Source of the DNA: Armatimonadota bacterium
GTDB lineage: Bacteria; Armatimonadota; DTGP01; JAKQQT01
Assembly: GCA_036504095.1 (NCBI GenBank)
Contig: DASXVS010000050.1
Location: forward strand, 17,082-81,081
Direction of reading: 5' to 3'
Length of the DNA: 64,000 nucleotides
The notes under the pieces are model-generated. The model made no database searches. It was given only the letters and a program-made list of their open reading frames with translations, and had not been told where the DNA came from. The position numbers and the translations under genes are program-made. The number at the start of each line of letters is the position of its first letter. Position 1 is the stretch's first letter. Below are positions 17,689 to 25,281 of the stretch, in pieces.

Positions 17689-18693
17689 CTAGCGGCTCTT
17701 CGATATGTTCTTCTTGATGCCATCCATCGGACTGTATTGCCGGTGTTGCCGCTCAACGTCGGCATCCGCAAGCGCGACGTAGTGGTTGGTCATCTTCAAG
17801 GTGGTGTGCCCCAGCATCTTCTGCAGGGCGAAGCCGTTTCCGCCGTTTCTCAAAAAGAAGACGGCGGCGGTGTGGCGGAAGGTGTGAGGTGAGCAACGGG
17901 TGGCCTGGATGCCGGCGACACGACCGAGTCTTGCGATGAGCTTCTGCAGCCCCGAGCGAGTCAGCCCCTCCCCGCTGTTGGTGCCGCGGTCTCCGAGAAA
18001 GACGGCGTCGGCCTCGTCGCGTGGGTCTTCCCGCAGGTACTGATAGAGCGCCCGTTTGGTGGCCAGGCCGAAGTAGATCGGCCGGCTCTTTCCACCTTTG
18101 CCGTGGACGGTCAGGTGGCCGTTCTGGAGGTCAACCATTTCCAACGTGAGCCCACACAACTCCGAGGCGCGGATACCGGTGTCAACAAGCAGTGCGACAA
18201 TGGCTTCGTCGCGGCGCGGATGGTTGGACCTGCGCGCGGCGGCGAGCAGCGCCTTGATTTGGGCTTCGGAAAATGGCTGGATCTGGTCGGGGCGCGAGAT
18301 CGGCACGCGAATACCCTCGACGGGAGAGACCGTCAAAAGCCCTTCGTCTACGAGCCAACGGAAGAACGTCCGCACGTGAACGTAGTATGTCTGAACCGTA
18401 CTGGGACCGACCGGCTTGTCGCACTGGGGATTGCCCCAACGCCCGCCTTCGTCTTCGTGTCCGTGGTTGAGGTAGGCCAGGAACTGGCGGATCTCCGCAG
18501 CGCCGCAACGTTCGTAAGCGCGGTCCTTGAGGAACCAAACGAGCTTGTCCACCACCATGCGGCGGTTTCCAAGCGAGCGGTCCGATAACTGGCGAATATC
18601 GCCGTCGAGGAGCCAACCTTCGACGGATCGCTCAAGCGAGCGAACGTCTAGGTCGGTCTGAGGAATTGCGCATTGAGGCTCCCTTTTCTGCAT
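17689..18693 (-). CDS. Tyrosine recombinase/integrase (XerC/D type)
   Basis: This 334-residue integrase carries the full tyrosine-recombinase active site: Arg175 in TGIRASELCGL, Lys199 in HGKGGKSR, His270 and Arg273 in HTFRH, His296 in LGHTTLKMT, and nucleophile Tyr305. The SAM-like core-binding domain covers about residues 15-120. An ATG with a GGAGGG site 5 nt upstream sets the start. The gene lies 89 bp from the 3' end of tRNA-Ala and reads away from it, the standard layout of a tRNA-integrated island. It would catalyse integration and excision at that site. Confidence 0.92.
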   Translation of the reverse strand: MQKREPQCAIPQTDLDVRSLERSVEGWLLDGDIRQLSDRSLGNRRMVVDKLVWFLKDRAYERCGAAEIRQFLAYLNHGHEDEGGRWGNPQCDKPVGPSTVQTYYVHVRTFFRWLVDEGLLTVSPVEGIRVPISRPDQIQPFSEAQIKALLAAARRSNHPRRDEAIVALLVDTGIRASELCGLTLEMVDLQNGHLTVHGKGGKSRPIYFGLATKRALYQYLREDPRDEADAVFLGDRGTNSGEGLTRSGLQKLIARLGRVAGIQATRCSPHTFRHTAAVFFLRNGGNGFALQKMLGHTTLKMTNHYVALADADVERQHRQYSPMDGIKKNISKSR

Positions 18694-18745
18694 TTTGCCC
18701 TCCAGAACTGAGTTCGGAGGGCAGCGGGATGCCCGAGGAGTAGCC

Positions 18746-18779
18746 CCTTTTGAGCACAGTGGCCGCCGTGCTCAAAAGG
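18746..18779. repeat. Perfect 12-bp inverted repeat at the island/tRNA border
   Basis: CCTTTTGAGCAC (18746-18757) and GTGCTCAAAAGG (18768-18779) are exact reverse complements around a 10-nt loop. It lies between the tRNA 3' end and the integrase. It could be a terminator for the tRNA, although no T-run follows, or an integrase/excisionase binding site in the attachment region. Confidence 0.55.
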
Positions 18780-18781
18780 TA

Positions 18782-18857
18782 TGGTGGACCTGAAGGGATT
18801 CGAACCCTTGGCCTCCTCAATGCCATTGAGGCGCGCTCCCAACTGCGCCACAGGCCC
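18782..18857 (-). tRNA. tRNA-Ala(GGC)
   Basis: A complete 76-nt cloverleaf with encoded CCA. The acceptor stem GGGCCTG pairs with CAGGTCC and contains the G3-U70 wobble that identifies tRNA-Ala. The anticodon loop ATGGCAT gives anticodon GGC, and the T-loop TTCGAAT is intact. It is the integration site of the island to its left. Confidence 0.97.
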
Positions 18858-18868
18858 CCAACACGCTT

Positions 18869-18897
18869 ATTATATCAATGGCGCGAGCGTGTGTCAA
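18869..18897 (-). promoter_or_regulatory. Consensus promoter of tRNA-Ala
   Basis: On the minus strand TTGACA (18897-18892) and TATAAT (18874-18869) are separated by exactly 17 bp, ending 12 bp upstream of the tRNA. It is a perfect sigma70-type consensus and shows the host recognises that class. Confidence 0.85.
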
Positions 18898-18976
18898 GGA
18901 ACGCCGCGGCAACCCGCCGCTGCGGGTTCCGAGCCGGTGGCAGAGCCGATCGACCCCTTCTGATCGCCTATACCTG

Positions 18977-20134
18977 CTAGGTTGTCGGAGTTACCGGAGT
19001 CCATGCTCCATCGGCAGCGCTGCTCTTCACGGCCGCCTTCAGAAATGCGATGCCGGCGGCGCCGTCCACCACATCGGGGTGCGGATAAGCAGCCTGAACG
19101 TCCTCGCCGTTTCGCCGACGGATCTTCAACTGAAGCGACTTGTGGAGATTCGCCAGGGCTTCGTGGAATCCTTCAGGGTGGCCGGCCGGCAGCCGTAAAT
19201 ACGCCTGCATGCTGGCCGGAAACGCGGAATACCCCGCGCCCAACCGGTAAACCTTCACCGTTCCGTCCGGACCGAAGAAGCGAAGGCTCATGTGGTCCAG
19301 CATCGTCCACTCCACGGTAGCCTTTGTACCGATAACGCGGAAGCCGTTGTCGTTCTGCGCGCCGATGGTCACCTGTGACGCCGTGACCGTGGCGATGCCG
19401 CCATTGTCCAATCGCGCAAGAACCGTGAAATCGTCGTCCAGAGCCCGATGCTCAACGAACGTCTTCAACCGGGCCTGCACTTCGGTGGCGGTCCGCCCCG
19501 TTACGAACCGGACGAACTCGTAGGCGTGCGTTCCGATATCGCCTCCGCACCCGGAGGCGCCCGCCTTGGCGGGGTCCACGCGCCACGAGGCCTGTTGCGA
19601 TCCGGAGTCCTCGGCGCGATCGGCCAGCCAGCCTTGAGGGTACCACGCCTCAACTTTGCGCACTTCGCCGGCGGCGCCGCTCAAAACGAGTTCCCGGGCC
19701 AGCATCACCATCGGCAAGCCGGTGTACGAATACGCCACGCCGAACGGGAGGTCGCGCTCGCGGGAGATGTGGACGAGGTCCAGCGACTCAGCCAGCGTCA
19801 GGGTGAGCGGCTTTTCGCACAGCACGGGGAAACCGGCTTCCAGTGCGGCCCTGGCAATCGGGTAGTGGGAATCGTTCGGCGTAACGATGGTCACGTAGTC
19901 CATCCGGACATCACCCGGAAGCGCAGCCTCCTCGCGGATCATCGTGACGTAATCCGGATAGCCGCGAGTGAAGTGCAGGTCCTCCGCCGATTTCATCGAC
20001 CCTGCCGCGTCCGAGCGGAGTGCTCCAGCGGTCAATTCCGCCGTGTTGTCCATCAGTATGGCTGTACGGTGCGGCGCCCCGAAGAAATTCGCCGGTCCAC
20101 CCCCACCCACCATGCCCACTCTGAGTTTTCGCAT
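18977..20134 (-). CDS. Gfo/Idh/MocA family NAD(P)-dependent oxidoreductase
   Basis: The 385-residue protein begins with a Rossmann fold, RVGMVGGGGPANF (residues 4-16). It has the family signature CEKPLTLTLAES (about residues 128-139; catalytic Lys in EKP) and a downstream GGDIGTHAYE with the usual Asp/His pair. Substrates are usually sugars or cyclitols; the specific one cannot be read here. An ATG at 20134 is chosen because GGGAGGGAAG precedes it. It is followed head-to-tail by nothing until the tRNA, and its start lies 23 bp from the end of fmt. Confidence 0.88.
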   Translation of the reverse strand: MRKLRVGMVGGGGPANFFGAPHRTAILMDNTAELTAGALRSDAAGSMKSAEDLHFTRGYPDYVTMIREEAALPGDVRMDYVTIVTPNDSHYPIARAALEAGFPVLCEKPLTLTLAESLDLVHISRERDLPFGVAYSYTGLPMVMLARELVLSGAAGEVRKVEAWYPQGWLADRAEDSGSQQASWRVDPAKAGASGCGGDIGTHAYEFVRFVTGRTATEVQARLKTFVEHRALDDDFTVLARLDNGGIATVTASQVTIGAQNDNGFRVIGTKATVEWTMLDHMSLRFFGPDGTVKVYRLGAGYSAFPASMQAYLRLPAGHPEGFHEALANLHKSLQLKIRRRNGEDVQAAYPHPDVVDGAAGIAFLKAAVKSSAADGAWTPVTPTT

Positions 20135-20157
20135 CGCTTCCCTCCCTGTGTATCGTG

Positions 20158-21102
20158 TCAGACTCCAAATGCTTCGGCGGAGCGAAAGCCCCGCGCCCAA
20201 TCCAATGCGGGCATCGGCCTCTTGCCCGAAGGCTGCACCGTGAGAAGTTCGAGGGCGCCGCCGCCGGTCCCAACGAGCACCCGCTTGCCCGCGATGCCCA
20301 CGGCGCCGGGCGCGCCGGGCGCCTCAGACGCGGACGCCGCGGCCCATACTTTGAATTCCCCCCCCCGCCACAGGGTCCATGCGCCCGGTTTCGGGTTCAT
20401 CCCGCGCACAAAGCAATCCAGCGCCGTCGCAGGGCGCAGCCAATCGATCCGGGCGTCTTCCTTCTCGATCGCCGGCGCGAGGGTGGCCAGACGGGGATCC
20501 TGCGGCTTCGGTGCGACTTCGCCGCGTTCCCACCCCGCAATCGTGTCCACCAGCAATCGCGCCCCGACGGCGGCCATGCGTTCGCCCAGCGTAAAGGCAT
20601 TATCGACCGGCAGAATGTCCATTTCCGCGGCTGCCAGCACAGGCCCTGTGTCCAGTCCGGCCTCCGCGATCATCACGCACACCCCGGTCCGCGGGTCCCC
20701 GTTGATGATTGACCACTGGATGGGGGCGGCGCCCCGATAGGCGGGCAGCAATGAGCCGTGCACGTTCCAGCAGCCCAGCCGTGGAATATCGAGGAATGCC
20801 TGCGGTATGATTTGCCCGTACGCAGCGTAGGCCACGATGTCCGGCGCCAGGCCGCGTACCGTTTCGTGAAGGGCCTTGTCCTTGCGAAGGCGGACCGGCT
20901 GATAGACCGGCAGCCCATGGCCCAGCGCCGCCGATTTCACCGCCGACGGCAGCAATTCGCGCTTCCGCCCCACGGGTTTGTCCGGCTGGGTCACAACGCC
21001 AACGACCTCGTGGCCGGCGGCCAGAAGGCTTTCGAGGCTCGGAACGGCGAACGGCGCCGTGCCCATAAAGAGGATTCGCATATTGGTGATCGGGCGATTC
21101 AT
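20158..21102 (-). CDS. fmt: Methionyl-tRNA formyltransferase
   Basis: Fmt transfers a formyl group from 10-formyl-THF to initiator Met-tRNA. The 314-residue protein has the expected start RILFMGTAPFAVPSLE. The formyltransferase core reads NVHGSLLPAYRGAAPIQW (Asn and His of the active site) and AGLDTGPVL (catalytic Asp), followed by the smaller C-terminal domain. An alternative start is the Met at residue 8, which begins the family core. Length is typical. The def gene that often accompanies fmt is not adjacent. Confidence 0.95.
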   Translation of the reverse strand: MNRPITNMRILFMGTAPFAVPSLESLLAAGHEVVGVVTQPDKPVGRKRELLPSAVKSAALGHGLPVYQPVRLRKDKALHETVRGLAPDIVAYAAYGQIIPQAFLDIPRLGCWNVHGSLLPAYRGAAPIQWSIINGDPRTGVCVMIAEAGLDTGPVLAAAEMDILPVDNAFTLGERMAAVGARLLVDTIAGWERGEVAPKPQDPRLATLAPAIEKEDARIDWLRPATALDCFVRGMNPKPGAWTLWRGGEFKVWAAASASEAPGAPGAVGIAGKRVLVGTGGGALELLTVQPSGKRPMPALDWARGFRSAEAFGV

Positions 21103-21225
21103 GCGCGGGTGGCGCGCCTTGCCGGCAGGCTGTCGCTTGACCGCGAAGACGACCGGTCTTACTATAACATAGCCCGCCGCTCACGTCCCCAACAAGCGTG
21201 AGTCCGCGCGGGCAGGAGAGCAAAT

Positions 21226-21876
21226 ATGAGCACTGTCGGCATAACCGTTATCGCCACGGACCGGCCGGGATTACTGCGGGACCTGGCGGGCTGCATCGCC
21301 GACGCCGGCGCCAACATCGAGTCCATCCATCATTCCTCCGCGGCCGTCGCCGAGATCCACATGGACGTGTCCGGAGACATGGACGACAAGGCGCTGTGCT
21401 CGTCGCTTGAAGAGGTGCAGGGCGTCACCTCGGTATCGATGCGTGACTCGATTGCTTCCATCTTCGGGAAGCGCGTCATCGTCATCGGCGGCGGCGCGCA
21501 GGTCGCGCAGGTTGTGCTCGGCGCCGTGTCGGAGGCAGATCGCCACAACATACGCGGCGAGCGCATCAGCGTGGACACGATTCCCCTCGTCGGCGAGGCC
21601 AAACTGGCCGAAGCCGTTCGGGCCGTTGGAAGCCTTCCGCGCGCGCGTATCCTGGTCCTCGCCGGCGCGATCATGGGCGGCGAGATCACCGAAGCCGTTC
21701 GCGATCTGCGCCGCGATCACAGCGTCCCCGTGGTGTCTCTCAATATGGTGGGCAGCGTGGTAGACGCGGTAGACCTCGTTGTGTCCGATCCTGTTCAGGC
21801 GGGCGTCATGGCTGTGATGGCGATCGCCGACACGGCAACGTTCGACATCACCCGCGCGAAAAATCGGAGACTATAG
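21226..21876 (+). CDS. ACT domain plus DUF5612 protein
   Basis: The first 75 residues are an ACT domain (ITVIATDRPGLLRDLAGCI, ADAGANIESIHHSS), an amino-acid-sensing fold. The rest matches the DUF5612 type: VIVIGGGAQVAQVVLGAV, VDTIPLVGEAKLAEAV, VLAGAIMGGEI and VVSLNMVGSVVDAVD. The combination is known mainly from archaea and some bacteria and has no settled function; a regulatory role in amino-acid metabolism is likely. GGAGAG precedes the ATG. The gene stands alone, divergent from fmt, and ends at a strong bidirectional terminator. Confidence 0.8.
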   Translation: MSTVGITVIATDRPGLLRDLAGCIADAGANIESIHHSSAAVAEIHMDVSGDMDDKALCSSLEEVQGVTSVSMRDSIASIFGKRVIVIGGGAQVAQVVLGAVSEADRHNIRGERISVDTIPLVGEAKLAEAVRAVGSLPRARILVLAGAIMGGEITEAVRDLRRDHSVPVVSLNMVGSVVDAVDLVVSDPVQAGVMAVMAIADTATFDITRAKNRRL

Positions 21877-21908
21877 TCCCGGCGGCATCCCACAAGCCGG
21901 ACGAAAGA

Positions 21909-21938
21909 GGGGCCCCTGCCGGTTTCGGCAGGGGCCCC
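21909..21938. terminator. Bidirectional rho-independent terminator
   Basis: A perfect 12-bp stem GGGGCCCCTGCC/GGCAGGGGCCCC encloses GGTTTC. It lies between two convergent genes and is followed by a T-rich stretch on the plus strand. Confidence 0.8.
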
Positions 21939-21958
21939 ATTGGTTGTCGATTGCGTGC

Positions 21959-22672
21959 TCAACGAACGCGCTTGCGCAGGAACGGTACCGCGGACAGGAC
22001 CGCCGTGGCGAGCAGGGAAAGCGTTCCCGGCTCCGGAACCGGGGGGGTTCCGGGAAGGTTTGAGTCCGTGAGGGCGGTGCCGTACTGGAACCGCACGTTG
22101 CTGATATCACTCAGTTTCAGAGTGGGGGCCGCGAGGTCCAGGTGAACACCGTTGTTCACCAGGACAGCCGCCTGCATGGGACCGTTCGCGTTGGCGGCAA
22201 TCCCATTGATCAGGCCGTAGTCCAGGCCCTGCAGATGCTGACCGTTGGCCGCGAAATTTCCAGAGCCGAACAGCCCCAGACCCGCTGCGCTCACGCCGGC
22301 GTTGGTACCGGCAGGACCGGAGAATCCGGCGTTATAGCCCCATTCCTGACCGATCGAAAAGGCCGGCGGGTTGGTGTAAACCGACCCGGGAAGCAGGCTG
22401 GCCGTTAACGGGGTCAGCGTATTCCCCGGAGCCAGCGTAAAGAGCAGCGCGCACAGGGCATCGCTGTCCGCCTTGCCCGGGGCGCCCGTGTTGATCAAGT
22501 CTATTCCCAAAACACCCGCGTTCAGGGTCAGCGTCACCTGCGCGGCAAGGCCGCTGCCGGTTCCGGGATTTGTGCCGCTTCCTGTGTAAGTTACAGTTTG
22601 CGCGGACAAAGCCGAAGTGGCCGCGAAGGCCACGCCAATCACCGTACAAATTGTTCCAAAGCCCAGTTTCAT
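21959..22672 (-). CDS. PEP-CTERM sorting-domain protein, secreted
   Basis: This 237-residue protein has a signal peptide (residues 1-24, hydrophobic, ending ALSAQ). The Ser/Gly/Asn-rich body is of low complexity. It ends with VPEPGTLSLLATAVLSA then FLRKRVR, a textbook PEP-CTERM signal with membrane segment and basic tail. Exosortase would process such proteins for export or surface display, implying an exosortase elsewhere in the genome. Its body is not recognised. It ends next to the terminator at 21909-21938 and is divergent from pilT. Confidence 0.85.
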   Translation of the reverse strand: MKLGFGTICTVIGVAFAATSALSAQTVTYTGSGTNPGTGSGLAAQVTLTLNAGVLGIDLINTGAPGKADSDALCALLFTLAPGNTLTPLTASLLPGSVYTNPPAFSIGQEWGYNAGFSGPAGTNAGVSAAGLGLFGSGNFAANGQHLQGLDYGLINGIAANANGPMQAAVLVNNGVHLDLAAPTLKLSDISNVRFQYGTALTDSNLPGTPPVPEPGTLSLLATAVLSAVPFLRKRVR

Positions 22673-22690
22673 TCCTCACCCTCCATAGCT

Positions 22691-22757
22691 GTGCTGCCAG
22701 TTAGCACACTGCCACCATGATTGGCGGTTAAATAACCGAGCAGGCACGTAACGTGCC
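22691..22757. promoter_or_regulatory. Three small palindromes between the PEP-CTERM gene and pilT
   Basis: Three inverted repeats lie in the 223-bp divergent intergenic region. They are GTGCT/AGCAC (22691-22707), GGTTA-AA-TAACC (22726-22737) and the 7-bp-arm GGCACGT-A-ACGTGCC (22743-22757). Palindromes of this size in a divergent promoter region are candidate operators. I see no clear -35/-10 pair. Confidence 0.35.
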
Positions 22758-22895
22758 AATAACCGGGCGAGCTCAAAAACGTTGGGCTTTGCCGGCATTT
22801 CGGGCATCAATCCGTGTGAAGCCTACGCGCGAACGAGGCATAAAAGATGAGGCGGCTTGCCGCCGGCAAACCGTGCTGTACCGCGAAAGGCTCTC

Positions 22896-24068
22896 ATGGA
22901 CATCGCAGACCTACTCATCCTGGCCCCGCAAATGGGCGCGTCCGACCTCCACTTGACGGTCGATGCCCCCCCCTCACTGCGCATTCACGGCCACATCAAA
23001 CCAATCGACGGCGCCCCGATTCTCACCCGCGACACGATACGAGCGATGCTTTACGACGTCCTCACCGACCAGCAGAAGGCACGGTTCGAGGAGCATCACG
23101 AGCTCGACTTCGCCGTGGAAATGGCCAACGTCGGGCGATTCCGCGTCAACGCTTTTGTCACCCGAAACGGCGAAGGCGCCGTGTTCCGCACGATTCCAAC
23201 AAAGATCAGGTCGTTCGCCGAGCTGGGGCTTCCCGAGATCGTCCGCACCTTGTCAAGATGCGACAAGGGCCTCGTCCTCGTCACCGGACCCACCGGCAGC
23301 GGAAAATCCACCACGCTGGCGACCATGGTCGACATGATCAACGAGGAACGCAAAGATCACATCCTCACTATCGAGGACCCGATCGAATTCGTGCACTCAC
23401 ACAAGGGCTGTATCGTCAACCAGCGGGAGGTGGGGCCGCACACGGACAGTTTTGCGAACGCATTACGCTCCGCACTCCGCGAAGACCCCGATGTGATTCT
23501 CATCGGCGAAATGCGCGACCTCGAGACGATCGCCATGGCGATTACCGCCGCTGAAACGGGGCACCTTGTGTTCGGTACCTTGCACACAATGGGCGCGCCC
23601 CAGACGGTTGACCGCGTCATCGACGTCTTTCCTACCGACCAGCAGGCGCAGATCCGTGCGCAGTTCGCAGAAGCCATCCGCGGCGTCATTTCCCAGATTC
23701 TGGTGCCCTCGAACGATGGCAAGGGGCGCGCGGCGGCGATGGAGATCATGGTCGCAACGCCCGCCATACGAAACCTCATCCGCGAGGGCAAAACCTTCCA
23801 GATGCACAGCGTCATCGAAACGAGCACCCGCGACGGTATGTGTACGCTCGACCAGAGCCTCAAGTCCCTGGTAATGAGCGGGACAATCACGAAGGAAGAC
23901 GCCCTTCACAAGGCATTTGATCCGGACGCCTTCGAAGTGCCGGATGAAGGCGACGGTCACGAAGACGCATTCTCGTTCGGTTCACCCCGGCCGGGTACGG
24001 CGCAGCAAAACGGCGGATCAGCGACACCCGGGAAGCAACCAACCTGGGGCAAGCCCATCAACTACTGA
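22896..24068 (+). CDS. pilT: Type IV pilus retraction ATPase PilT
   Basis: PilT is the hexameric ATPase that depolymerises type IV pili for twitching. The 390-residue protein has Walker A GPTGSGKS (131-138), the Asp box TIEDPIEFVH, Walker B DVILIGEMRD, the His box HLVFGTLHT and the PilT-type AIRGVISQ. The ATG at 22896 follows GAAAGG and gives the family N-terminus (LLILAPQMGASDLHL). A Gly/Ser-rich tail of about 40 residues extends past the usual end. A second PilT paralogue follows 19 bp downstream, so the two are co-transcribed. Confidence 0.94.
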   Translation: MDIADLLILAPQMGASDLHLTVDAPPSLRIHGHIKPIDGAPILTRDTIRAMLYDVLTDQQKARFEEHHELDFAVEMANVGRFRVNAFVTRNGEGAVFRTIPTKIRSFAELGLPEIVRTLSRCDKGLVLVTGPTGSGKSTTLATMVDMINEERKDHILTIEDPIEFVHSHKGCIVNQREVGPHTDSFANALRSALREDPDVILIGEMRDLETIAMAITAAETGHLVFGTLHTMGAPQTVDRVIDVFPTDQQAQIRAQFAEAIRGVISQILVPSNDGKGRAAAMEIMVATPAIRNLIREGKTFQMHSVIETSTRDGMCTLDQSLKSLVMSGTITKEDALHKAFDPDAFEVPDEGDGHEDAFSFGSPRPGTAQQNGGSATPGKQPTWGKPINY

Positions 24069-24087
24069 CAAACCCGGGAGCCTGGAT

Positions 24088-25212
24088 ATGGACGAACCTG
24101 ACATCCTCATGGACATGAATGAATCGCAGACGAACCTGCCGCTGGACAAGATGCTTATCCGTATGGCGGAACTGGACGCGTCCGACCTCTATCTCAAGCC
24201 GGGGTCACCGCCAACCTATCGGCTGAACGGCGTGAACACAACTTTCGACGACAAGGTTCTTTTCCCGGAGGACACCGAAGCGCTCATCACTCCCGCGATG
24301 TGCGCCCGGGACCAGCGGATCTTGGCGGAACGCCACGGCGCCAACCTCGCGCGCAGCGTGCAGGGCGTGGGCCGCTTCCGCATGAACGTCTACCGCCAGC
24401 GCGGATCCGTGGCGCTGGTCGCCCGCCGCATCAAGACCGAGATTCCTTCCCTCGATAACCTGCAGTTGCCTGACATTTTGAAGGAAATGGTCATGCAGCG
24501 CAACGGACTCGTTTTTGTGACCGGCGCCACGGGCTGCGGCAAATCCACCACACTCGCCGCCATGATCGACTTCCGCAACGCCACGGTTCCGGGGCATATC
24601 GTCACCATTGAGGACCCGATCGAGTTCCTTCACCCGGACAAGAAGAGCATCGTCAGCCAGCGTGAACTCGGAGTTGATTGTCCGTCGATGGAAGACGCGA
24701 TGAAGGACGCGCTGCGCCAGGCGCCGGACGTCATTCTGGTCGGCGAAATCCGGGATGCGGCGATTATGGAACAGGCAATCGCCTTCGCCGAAACCGGACA
24801 CCTCGTCCTCGGCACGCTGCACAGCACCAACGCCAACCAGACGATGGAGCGCATCATTAACTTCTTCCCGCAGGACCACCATCAACAGACATTGATGCAG
24901 CTCTCCTTGACGCTTCGAGCCATCGTCTCGCAGCGCCTCGTGAACCGCGCCGACGGGAATGGCCGGATCGCCGCGGTGGAAGTCCTGACCGCCACGCAGC
25001 GCGTCCGGGACCAGATCAAGAAGGGCGAGATCGACGCGTTGAAGTCAACGATGCGCGTCAACCAGGAGGAGGGCATGCAGACGTTCGACATGTCACTGTT
25101 CGATCTCCAGGATGCCGGCCTGATCACGAAGGAAACCGCCATCGCCAACGCGGACAGCCCGGCGGATCTCCGCATGCAGATCCGCGGATTCACGGCGATG
25201 TCGATAACGTAG
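24088..25212 (+). CDS. PilT/PilU-family type IV pilus ATPase
   Basis: This 374-residue paralogue of the preceding gene has Walker A GATGCGKS (146-153), VTIEDPIEFLHPD, ILVGEIRDAAIMEQ, GHLVLGTLHSTNANQ and AIVSQRLV. The order matches PilU, an accessory retraction ATPase, although pilT and pilU cannot be told apart with certainty here. The ATG at 24088 is chosen for the GGGAG Shine-Dalgarno; the frame is open further upstream inside pilT. It ends just before a terminator hairpin. Confidence 0.9.
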   Translation: MDEPDILMDMNESQTNLPLDKMLIRMAELDASDLYLKPGSPPTYRLNGVNTTFDDKVLFPEDTEALITPAMCARDQRILAERHGANLARSVQGVGRFRMNVYRQRGSVALVARRIKTEIPSLDNLQLPDILKEMVMQRNGLVFVTGATGCGKSTTLAAMIDFRNATVPGHIVTIEDPIEFLHPDKKSIVSQRELGVDCPSMEDAMKDALRQAPDVILVGEIRDAAIMEQAIAFAETGHLVLGTLHSTNANQTMERIINFFPQDHHQQTLMQLSLTLRAIVSQRLVNRADGNGRIAAVEVLTATQRVRDQIKKGEIDALKSTMRVNQEEGMQTFDMSLFDLQDAGLITKETAIANADSPADLRMQIRGFTAMSIT

Positions 25213-25219
25213 GTGACGG

Positions 25220-25245
25220 GGGCCGCCCGGTGAGACGGGCGGCCC
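25220..25245. terminator. Rho-independent terminator after the pilT pair
   Basis: GGGCCGCCCG (25220-25229) pairs with CGGGCGGCCC (25236-25245) around six bases. It lies between convergent genes; the T-run is only partial (CCGTTTT, slightly downstream). Confidence 0.65.
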
Positions 25246-25281
25246 TCTGTGACTCCGTTTTGCCGTCGTTGCGCTCGCCGG

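Larger units (their letters stand above)
1..18781. mobile_element. tRNA-Ala-integrated genomic island carrying a Dpd system (left end outside window)
   Basis: The right border is the 3' end of tRNA-Ala(GGC) at 18782. A tyrosine integrase sits immediately inside, followed by a coupling-type ATPase, a replication-relaxation protein and an IS256 element, and then the Dpd cargo on the same strand. Base composition is visibly less GC-rich in the cargo than in the genes right of the tRNA. I did not find a second copy of the tRNA 3' end inside the window, so the left att site must lie left of position 1. Calling it an integrative (possibly mobilisable) element is inferred from gene content. Confidence 0.75.
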
